Source: Gallionellales bacterium GWA2_54_124 (GTDB lineage Bacteria; Pseudomonadota; Gammaproteobacteria; Burkholderiales; Gallionellaceae). Taken from it: DNA of 64,000 bases. Location of the stretch: NCBI GenBank assembly GCA_001801025.1, contig MGWO01000003.1, forward strand, positions 66,201 through 130,200. The letters are read 5' to 3'. Position 1 is the first letter of the stretch. The number at the start of each line of letters is the position of its first letter. The notes below the pieces were generated by a model. That model was not told the DNA's origin. It saw nothing but the letters and a program-made list of their open reading frames with translations, and did not search any database. The translations under genes and the position numbers were made by a program. This document shows, piece after piece, positions 57,246 to 64,000 of this stretch.

Positions 57246-57911
57246 GTGATTAAAATAACTACGACTCAAAACACCATATATTTAGCGGCGATGACCGCGT
57301 TCACCCTGCTGCTCTCAGCTTGCGCGACCAAGCCCGCATTGGCCCCGCAGCCGGCACAGGCAACAAATCCGGCGCGAGAACAGGCCGATGAAACCAACGC
57401 ACAAAAATCAGCGGCGCAAAGCGCCTTCCAGAAACAACGAATGATGACACCTCAGGACAGCATCGAGAAAAACAAGTTATTCGTCAGCTACAGCATGAAA
57501 GTCATCCCTGAAAAAACCGGCCATCTGATCCAGGTATCGATGGTATTCAGGAATATGAAGGATAAAGCCACACGCTTACAACCGAAAATCAGCCTCACCG
57601 ACCATAAGGGGCGCGTAATCCAGCCTTATACTAAACATGAGTTTTTAAAACTGACTTCGCGCATGAACGCATCCGCAGGCACAAACAGCCGCAACACCGT
57701 CAATGAAAGAATAAGCTGGGCCAATTCGTACTGGCTGAAAAATAAATTCACCCTCCCGCCCAACGGGATCGAAATCGGTGAACTCATGTATCACAGCAGC
57801 AGCCTTAATTTCCCGATGAAGCTGACCATCAACTCGGCGGGAGAAAATTACGTATTTGAGATCAGCGACACGCTTGCGAGCGGCCAAACTGAAGCGAGTA
57901 CCGCAAAATAG
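57246..57911 (+). CDS. Hypothetical lipoprotein
   Basis: I do not recognise a family. From the GTG at 57246 (AGGA about 10 bases upstream) it has 221 residues; the frame extends to 57141 without a better signal. Residues 1-25 are a lipoprotein signal with lipobox LLLSACATK. An Ala/Gln/Pro-rich spacer follows to about residue 70, then a beta-rich domain (LFVSYSMKVIPEKTGHLIQV, MVFRNMKDKATRLQPKISL, FTLPPNGIEIGELMYH). It is divergent from the RND operon and convergent with the kinase-like gene, sharing a small hairpin at its stop. It probably resides on a membrane facing the periplasm. Confidence 0.7.
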   Translation: MIKITTTQNTIYLAAMTAFTLLLSACATKPALAPQPAQATNPAREQADETNAQKSAAQSAFQKQRMMTPQDSIEKNKLFVSYSMKVIPEKTGHLIQVSMVFRNMKDKATRLQPKISLTDHKGRVIQPYTKHEFLKLTSRMNASAGTNSRNTVNERISWANSYWLKNKFTLPPNGIEIGELMYHSSSLNFPMKLTINSAGENYVFEISDTLASGQTEASTAK

Positions 57912-57925
57912 TCGCCCTGCGACTA
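57909..57925. terminator. Small hairpin joining two convergent stop codons
   Basis: TAGTCG (57909-57914), loop CCCTG, CGACTA (57920-57925) is a perfect 6-bp inverted repeat. Its outer bases are the TAG stops of the lipoprotein gene (plus) and the kinase-like gene (minus). There is no T-run, so termination strength is uncertain. Confidence 0.4.
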
Positions 57926-59443
57926 TGCTGGCGGCGATGAGTTCAGTACTGCCTCGTCCTCACCCAACGGCTGTGCGGTATCCATCTGATATTGCAGCAC
58001 GCGTAAATCAGCCTCCGATGCATCACGACCTGCCTCGGCACGCCGCGTGATCCGCTCACGCAAAATAGCAGGATCCGCCTGACAATCCAGAATCTGGAAC
58101 GGCACGGCACAGCGCGCTGCCAGATCGCAAAACAGGTCGCGCTGATCGCGTTCGAGAAAGGCGGCATCGACAATCACGGGCCAACCGGCCGCAAGCAGCC
58201 CTTCGGCAAGCTGCGCCAAATGACGGTAAGTAGCCAGGCTCGATTGCCGGCTATACAACCCGGGACCACTCTTGTCCAGTGCACTCAGGCCCGCCTGCCG
58301 CTTGCGCTCGACATCGGAACGCAGCCGTATCATGCCGTACCGCTCAAGCCAGCGTTGTGAATAGGTGGTTTTGCCGGAACCCGAATAGCCATGGGTAATC
58401 GTCAGCGACAGGTGATTGGGGAGCAGGGAGTGGGAAGTCGTAAGTGGTGAGTTGGAAGTGGAAAGCTGTTCAGCCCAATGCAGGCAATCGTTCATCTCAG
58501 TACGGCTGGCCCGACAGCCTTGATCTATGCGCAGCCCCGCCACTTTAGCGCGCACCAGCGCACGGTACACCGCGTAATAGCGCAGCAGCGCCACCCCCTG
58601 ATAGTCGCCGACGGCTTCTAACCAGCCATTGAGAAAGCGCGCGGCCAGCGCGGGGAGCTTGCGGTGCAGCAAGTCCATATAGCAAAAAGCCACCTCAGAG
58701 ATGACGTCCATCCAGCGCAAGGCGGAACTAAATTCCAGACAATCGAAAATCACCAGCCGGCCGTCCACCCAGGCCAGATTAGCCAGATGCAGATCGCCGT
58801 GACACTCCCGCACCCAACCCATTTTCTTGCGCTCCGTCATCAGGGGAATAAGACGCGCATGCTCGGCAACACACCAGTTTTGCAACGCAGACAGACACTG
58901 AATTTCCACAGGATCATCCAGTCTGTCCGCCAGAACTTTAAAATTTTCAGCCACCGGCCTGGCTATTTCTTCCGGCTCGCCCCACGGACTGCTGTCTGTT
59001 GCGCGCTCACATTCAAGCGAGTGAAAGTGCGCCAACCTTGCGGCCAGCGCGTCGATCGGCTGTCGCCCCAGCCCGCCGCGTTCTGCCAATTTATCGAGCG
59101 TTGCATCAGTAGGAAACTGGCGCATCTTCACCGCGTATTCGATGGCCTCGCCCGATCCATTGATGCGGGGCATCGCGGCATCGCTGATCGCCACCACATC
59201 CAGATAATAATCTGCCGCCAGCCTGCGGTTCAGACGCAACTCCTCAAGGCAATCCTGCCGGCGTAGCAGCAGCGTGGAAAAATCAAGAAAACCCAAATTG
59301 ACGGGCTTCCTGATCTTGTAGGCATAATCCCCCGTCAGTACGACCCAGGAAATATGCGTCTCGATCAGTTCCAGCTTTTTAACCGGATGATCGTAGCAGG
59401 CCGCATCGGCAAGCAGCGCACCAATTAAGGGCGGCAGCATCAT
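57923..59443 (-). CDS. Bifunctional APH-like kinase / P-loop ATPase
   Basis: A 506-residue protein with two halves. Residues about 30-315 resemble aminoglycoside-phosphotransferase-like kinases: GDYAYKIRKPVNLGFLDFST (ATP-binding Lys), WVRECHGDLHLANLAWVDGR (catalytic HGDLHxxN) and LVIFDCLEFS (metal-binding Asp). Residues about 345-500 are an AAA_33/zeta-toxin-like nucleoside kinase fold with LTITHGYSGSGKTTYSQRW (Walker A). Between them STSNSPLTTSHSLLPNHLS is encoded by a repeat that also occurs in leuS. The substrate is unknown; antibiotic modification should not be assumed. It begins two bases after rsmI. Confidence 0.83.
   Translation of the reverse strand: MMLPPLIGALLADAACYDHPVKKLELIETHISWVVLTGDYAYKIRKPVNLGFLDFSTLLLRRQDCLEELRLNRRLAADYYLDVVAISDAAMPRINGSGEAIEYAVKMRQFPTDATLDKLAERGGLGRQPIDALAARLAHFHSLECERATDSSPWGEPEEIARPVAENFKVLADRLDDPVEIQCLSALQNWCVAEHARLIPLMTERKKMGWVRECHGDLHLANLAWVDGRLVIFDCLEFSSALRWMDVISEVAFCYMDLLHRKLPALAARFLNGWLEAVGDYQGVALLRYYAVYRALVRAKVAGLRIDQGCRASRTEMNDCLHWAEQLSTSNSPLTTSHSLLPNHLSLTITHGYSGSGKTTYSQRWLERYGMIRLRSDVERKRQAGLSALDKSGPGLYSRQSSLATYRHLAQLAEGLLAAGWPVIVDAAFLERDQRDLFCDLAARCAVPFQILDCQADPAILRERITRRAEAGRDASEADLRVLQYQMDTAQPLGEDEAVLNSSPPA
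58443..58457 (-). repeat. In-frame copy of the leuS repeat, inside the kinase-like gene
   Basis: The minus strand reads TTCCAACTCACCACT, an exact 15-base match to 41139-41153 in leuS. It lies in the linker between the APH-like and P-loop domains and encodes the SNSPLT tract. Flanking bases continue as a TTCC/ACTCC-rich stretch from about 58418 to 58468. Confidence 0.6.
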
Positions 59444-59445
59444 GT

Positions 59446-60309
59446 TTAGCCGGCGTCTTTCATCTCCAGCGCCAGCTGATACAACTCGCTGCGATTGGCG
59501 CCGGTAATCTTGGTTGCCAGTTGCACGGCCTGCTTGAGCGGCAATTCTCCGAGCAGCAGGGACAAGGTACTCAGCGTCTCGGCTGACAAGCCTTCTTGAG
59601 GCTGTGCGGCAGAAACCAGCACCACAAATTCACCGCGCTGCTGGTTGGCATCTGACAACAGCCAGCATTCGGCCTCAGATAATTTGCAAGTCTTGATCGT
59701 CTCGAACAGCTTGGTGACTTCGCGCGCCAGCACGATTTGCCGTTCACCACCCAACACCGCGTGCAAATCGGCGACACATTCAACGATGCGATGCGGCGCC
59801 TCATAAAACACGAGTGTATAGGGATGGCTGATCAGCCCCTGCATTACCGTGCGGCGCGCCGCAGATTTATTGGGCAAAAAGCCGTAAAACAGAAAATGCG
59901 CTGCCGCAAGGCCGGATGCGGATAACGCGGCCACCACTGCGCTCGGCCCCGGAACGGGAATCACCCGCAAGCCCGCCGCCAGCACCCCCTCCACCAGTAA
60001 CGCGCCCGGATCGCTGACCGCCGGCGTGCCCGCATCACTAACAAACGCGATGCTCTGTCCAGACTGAATCGCCGCGACCATCTTTTCGGCTGCACCGCGT
60101 TCATTGTGCTGATGCACCGCGATCAGCTGTTTGGCATGAATGCCGTGATGCTTCAACAAGTGAGACGTGTTGCGCGTATCCTCGGCGGCGACGACATCGG
60201 CCCCGGCCAGCACATCGAGTGCGCGCAAGGTAATGTCGCGCAAATTCCCTATCGGGGTGGCAACTACATATAATGCGGGTTCCAACTTTTGCGGATGTTC
60301 GATATGCAA
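59446..60309 (-). CDS. rsmI: 16S rRNA (cytidine-1402-2'-O)-methyltransferase
   Basis: A 287-residue SPOUT-unrelated, tetrapyrrole-methylase-fold enzyme. LYVVATPIGNLRDITLRALD, VVAAEDTRNTSHLLKHHGI and IAFVSDAGTPAVSDPGALLV are RsmI signatures. The start is TTG at 60309 with a strong GGGGAGG about 9 bases upstream; no ATG is available. It is divergent from the lpoA-like gene and overlaps it by a few bases, the arrangement known from E. coli rsmI/lpoA. It methylates the ribosomal decoding centre together with RsmH. Confidence 0.96.
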   Translation of the reverse strand: MHIEHPQKLEPALYVVATPIGNLRDITLRALDVLAGADVVAAEDTRNTSHLLKHHGIHAKQLIAVHQHNERGAAEKMVAAIQSGQSIAFVSDAGTPAVSDPGALLVEGVLAAGLRVIPVPGPSAVVAALSASGLAAAHFLFYGFLPNKSAARRTVMQGLISHPYTLVFYEAPHRIVECVADLHAVLGGERQIVLAREVTKLFETIKTCKLSEAECWLLSDANQQRGEFVVLVSAAQPQEGLSAETLSTLSLLLGELPLKQAVQLATKITGANRSELYQLALEMKDAG

Positions 60310-61412
60310 CGTATTTTTCCTCCCCGGTGGTTTTGTGCCCTGCTCGCACTATACGTGAGCGGATTTGCCAGCGCTACCGCCGAGACCGCACAACCCCCGG
60401 TGCCGCATATCGCTTTGTTGCTGCCACTGGATGCACCGGGCTTAGGTTCTGCAGCTCGCGTGGTGCAGCAGGGCGTCATCGCCGCCATGCAAAACACAGT
60501 GTTGCCGCTGCGCACCTACAGCAATTACGACGAAACACGCAGCGCCTTAGCCTCCTACAAGATGGCAGTTGCCAGCGGTGCCGTTGCCGTGATCGGCCCC
60601 CTGACCCGTAACGGCATACGCCAGCTGGCAGAAGAAAAAACGCTGCCCGTTCCCACCCTTGCCCTGAACATCATCGACACCCCAGCACCGCCCCAGCTGT
60701 ATTTTTTCGGGCTGGCAGTTGAAGCCGAAGCGCGGCAGATTGCGCTGTTAGCGAAAAAACAGGGAAGACAACAGGCGATCATCGTCACTGCGAATGATCC
60801 GCTGGCGCGCCGCCTGCAATTTGCCTTCGAAGAACAGTGGATTACCTCGGGCGGGGAGATTTTGCGCGAAATCGAATACACCGGCGACACCATGGTGTTT
60901 GCCGATATCGCAGCAGATCCTTCGACGATGACGTTTTTTGCCACCGATATCGAAAAATCGCGCACCATACGCCCCTACCTGCCGAACAATATGGCAACCT
61001 ACGCCACCTCACAACTGTTCAGCGGCAATAAGGATACCCTGCTCAACTTCGATTTTGAAGGCATACGCTTCGTCGACATGCCCTGGCTGATGCAAACCGA
61101 TCTACCCGCCGTGACAGCTTTTCCGCGCGCCTATCCGCCACTCACCACAGATCAGGAGCGGCTCTACGCGCTGGGAATAGACGCGTGGCGATTGATTAAC
61201 AATCTGATATCAAACAGGGCAAAACAGCCGCTCGACGGGGTGACAGGCCAGATACGCCTGAATGGCCAAACTTTTGCCCGCACAGCGCTACCGTCCCTAT
61301 TTTATCAGGGGCACGCACAGGCGGCGGACGCCCCGCTGATTCAGTCGGTACAACTCTTTCCGGATCAGTTTAAAAATGCCTCGTCCGTGGAAGCCCCGGT
61401 GACCGTCAAGCC

Positions 61413-61416
<4 letters not shown>
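60304..61416 (+). CDS. LpoA/LppC-like penicillin-binding protein activator
   Basis: A 370-residue periplasmic protein with a signal peptide (MQRIFPPRWFCALLALYVSG, cleavage near residue 28) and a periplasmic-binding-protein-like fold as in the C-terminal half of LpoA: PHIALLLPLDAPGLGSAARV, AVIGPLTRNGIRQLAEEKTL, YATSQLFSGNKDTLLNFDFE. No lipobox and no N-terminal TPR half are present, so it is shorter than E. coli LpoA. ATG 60304, ATG 60295 and TTG 60289 are possible starts. Synteny with rsmI, yraN, diaA and dolP supports the call; activation of PBP1a is known only for the enterobacterial protein. Confidence 0.82.
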
Positions 61417-62380
<964 letters not shown>

Positions 62381-62382
62381 TA

Positions 62383-62943
62383 ATGCGTAACATATTGTTT
62401 ATTTTGCTTTTTTCAGCATCTTTGCAAGGCTGCTTTCCGGTGATTGCCGCAGGGGCAGGAGCGGGCGCACTGATGGCACAGGATCGCCGCACCAGCGGCG
62501 CCTACGTTGAAGATGAGGCCATCGAAAATAAATCCTTCGACCGCATCGGCAAGCAATACAAGAACACGGTGCACGTCAACGTGACAAGCTACAACCGCAA
62601 GGTGCTGATCACCGGCGAAGTGCCCGATGAAGCGACCAAAGTGCAGGTTGAACGGATCATCACCAATATCCAGAATGTTGGGAGAATCCACAACGAACTG
62701 GTCATCGCCGGTAACAGCTCGTTCACCTCGCGCAGCAACGATGCCCTGATCACCACAAACGTAAAAGCCCGCTTCGTCGGGGACAAACGCTTCAGCGCCA
62801 ACAACCTGAAGGTCGTCACTGAAAACGGCACGGTGTACCTGATGGGTATCGTCAACCGTGCAGAGGCTAATGCGGCAGGCTCAGTTGCCAGCGGCAGCAG
62901 CGGCGTATCACGTGTCGTCGAACTCTTCGAATATGTAGACTGA
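62383..62943 (+). CDS. dolP: BON-domain outer membrane lipoprotein (DolP/YraP-like)
   Basis: A 186-residue lipoprotein. MRNILFILLFSASLQGCFPV is a signal with lipobox LQGC; GGGGGA lies upstream of ATG 62383. A glycine/alanine-rich segment precedes two BON domains: KNTVHVNVTSYNRKVLITGE and NVKARFVGDKRFSANNLKVV with VYLMGIVNRAEANAAG. E. coli DolP maintains outer-membrane integrity and localises to cell division sites. Position after diaA matches E. coli. It overlaps rfaE2 by one base (TGATG). Confidence 0.92.
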   Translation: MRNILFILLFSASLQGCFPVIAAGAGAGALMAQDRRTSGAYVEDEAIENKSFDRIGKQYKNTVHVNVTSYNRKVLITGEVPDEATKVQVERIITNIQNVGRIHNELVIAGNSSFTSRSNDALITTNVKARFVGDKRFSANNLKVVTENGTVYLMGIVNRAEANAAGSVASGSSGVSRVVELFEYVD

Positions 62944-63428
62944 TGTACCCGGCGCCCGACTTTGAAACCAAGCTGTGCCGTTTGGCGCAGCTAGCACACC
63001 GTGTGGCCGCATTGCCCCGCCCGCTGGTATTCACCAACGGCTGCTTCGATGTGCTGCACCGCGGCCACGTCACCTATCTGGCGCAAGCCCGGACACTGGG
63101 TGCGTCTATGGTGGTCGGTGTTAACAGCGATGCCTCGGTAAAACGGCAGGGCAAGGGGGAGGATCGCCCGATCAACGCGGAAGACGATCGCATGGCCGTG
63201 CTCGCCGCGCTCGAATCCGTCAGCCTGGTTGTGCAATTCGATCAGGATACGCCGCTGGATCTGATTCTTGCCTGCCGCCCAGATGTACTGGTAAAAGGCG
63301 GCGACTGGAAACCGGAAAATATCGTCGGCAGTACGGAAGTGCTGGGCTGGGGCGGAAGCATCCACAGTATCCCATTCCGTCATGAGCGATCCACCACCGC
63401 ACTTTTGAAAAAAATAAGATCGCTATGA
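62943..63428 (+). CDS. rfaE2: D-glycero-beta-D-manno-heptose 1-phosphate adenylyltransferase
   Basis: A 161-residue nucleotidyltransferase making ADP-heptose for the LPS inner core. VFTNGCFDVLHRGHVTYLAQ contains the HxGH motif, VVGVNSDASVKRQGKGEDRP the nucleotide-binding turn, and RPDVLVKGGDWKPENIVGS the conserved C-terminal block. The protein is the stand-alone C-terminal half of HldE; the N-terminal kinase half (rfaE1) must be encoded elsewhere. It shows that the organism makes heptose-containing LPS. Confidence 0.95.
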   Translation: MYPAPDFETKLCRLAQLAHRVAALPRPLVFTNGCFDVLHRGHVTYLAQARTLGASMVVGVNSDASVKRQGKGEDRPINAEDDRMAVLAALESVSLVVQFDQDTPLDLILACRPDVLVKGGDWKPENIVGSTEVLGWGGSIHSIPFRHERSTTALLKKIRSL

Positions 63429-63778
63429 ATCCAACCGAAATCACCCTGCACCAACAATCCCGCGTGCTGGAACTTGCGTTCGATAACGGCGCCCGCTATC
63501 GGCTGCCATTCGAATTTCTGCGCGTATTCTCGCCGTCCGCCGAAGTGCGTGGTCACGGCCCCGGTCAGGAAGTACTGCAAACCGGCAAAAAGAATGTAAT
63601 GCTCACCGGCATCGAACCCGTTGGCCAATACGCTCTCAAACTGATCTTCGACGATGGTCACGATACCGGCCTGTACACCTGGGATTATTTGAGCGAACTC
63701 GGCCAATATCAGGACGGCATGTGGCAGGATTACCTGAACAAACTGGAAGCGGCCGGCGAGCGTCGCGATCCGCAATAG
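63425..63778 (+). CDS. DUF971 (GBBH-like) protein
   Basis: A 117-residue soluble protein. [40 protein letters not shown] and [14 protein letters not shown] match DUF971, the domain also found at the N-terminus of gamma-butyrobetaine hydroxylases. It overlaps rfaE2 by ATGA and precedes ubiE by 10 bases, its common neighbour in proteobacteria. A role around ubiquinone synthesis or iron-sulfur handling has been suggested from context; none is shown here. Confidence 0.9.
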   Translation: MNPTEITLHQQSRVLELAFDNGARYRLPFEFLRVFSPSAEVRGHGPGQEVLQTGKKNVMLTGIEPVGQYALKLIFDDGHDTGLYTWDYLSELGQYQDGMWQDYLNKLEAAGERRDPQ

Positions 63779-63788
63779 GAGTACGACC

Positions 63789-64000
63789 ATGAGCAAAACC
63801 ACCCATTTCGGTTTCGAGACCGTAGACGAAACAGACAAAGCGCGGCGCGTTGCGGGCGTATTCACCTCGGTCGCCAGCAAGTACGACATCATGAACGATC
63901 TGATGTCGGCAGGATTGCACCGTATCTGGAAGCGTTTCGCCATCAGCGTGAGCGGCGTCCGTCCGGGTCAACGCGTGCTGGATGTGGCGGGCGGCTCGGC
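63789..64000 (+). CDS. ubiE: Ubiquinone/menaquinone C-methyltransferase UbiE (partial, right edge)
   Basis: The first about 70 codons are present. [40 protein letters not shown] and the start of SAM motif I (RVLDVAGGS) are diagnostic of UbiE, which methylates C-2 of the benzoquinol ring (and demethylmenaquinone). AGGAG precedes the ATG by 7 bases. The gene continues beyond the window. Confidence 0.95.
   Translation, partial: MSKTTHFGFETVDETDKARRVAGVFTSVASKYDIMNDLMSAGLHRIWKRFAISVSGVRPGQRVLDVAGGS

Noticed and set aside
57923-59443. Aminoglycoside resistance gene
   Set aside because: The APH-like half is fused to a P-loop nucleoside-kinase-like domain and sits among housekeeping genes; such fusions are common chromosomal proteins of unknown substrate.

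Overview
The window looks like a chromosome segment of a Gram-negative, chemolithoautotrophic betaproteobacterium, most plausibly of the Nitrosomonadales/Gallionellaceae type. The evidence is a proteobacterial-type phosphoribulokinase (Calvin cycle), LPS and envelope genes (lptE, rfaE2, a dolP-like lipoprotein, uppP), TolC and RND systems, and a pcm-like/thiC/tolC neighbourhood that I recall from betaproteobacteria. The genus is inference. Housekeeping parts are GC-rich with short spacers; the left end is visibly AT-rich.

Positions 1-17509 (all minus strand) are a surface-polysaccharide locus. Transcription starts at a MarR-type EPS-associated regulator and runs through gmd, a GDP-fucose/colitose synthase, a ColD-type PLP 3-dehydratase, rfbF, rfbG, an RmlC-type epimerase, a short-chain epimerase, a CmcI-like methyltransferase, a NodU-type carbamoyltransferase, a TylF-like methyltransferase, a Wzx-like flippase, three GT2 glycosyltransferases, a GT11 fucosyl/colitosyltransferase, another sugar epimerase and a truncated methyltransferase. 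The predicted product is a glycan with 6-deoxy or 3,6-dideoxy sugars bearing O-carbamoyl and O-methyl groups. No polymerase or priming transferase lies in the window.

Positions 17577-25719 (minus) hold a pcm-like gene, a tightly overlapping six-gene operon and tolC. The operon encodes a GT-C glycosyltransferase, DprE1-like and DprE2-like epimerase subunits, a HAD phosphatase, a UbiA-type phosphoribosyltransferase and a flippase-like membrane protein. This is a polyprenyl-phosphoryl-D-arabinose pathway of the kind known from mycobacteria, Azorhizobium Nod factors and arabinosylated type IV pili.

Positions 25843-36056 (mostly plus) hold a TPP riboswitch with thiC, a DUF1289 gene, uppP, yggX, and a polyphosphate block (ppk1, sixA, polyphosphate:AMP phosphotransferase), then a SulP-STAS-cNMP-domain transporter. 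A Lys/Ala-rich DNA-binding-like protein is divergent from sixA across a striking palindrome.

Positions 36172-39787 (minus) hold DUF2288, a gamma-carbonic anhydrase-like protein, pyrC, a DnaQ-like exonuclease and prk. Positions 40030-50741 (plus) are a long housekeeping run: leuS-lptE-holA-cutA-dsbD-aroQ-accB-accC-prmA-DUF3426 gene. The 5' end of accC is duplicated upstream of itself.

Positions 50721-57036 (minus) encode a tripartite RND efflux system with its own TetR regulator. After a lipoprotein gene and a bifunctional kinase-like gene comes the rsmI / lpoA-like-yraN-diaA-dolP block in the same arrangement as in E. coli, followed by rfaE2, a DUF971 gene and the start of ubiE at the right edge. 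No tRNA, rRNA, IS element or CRISPR array was seen, and no gap between genes exceeds 300 bases.
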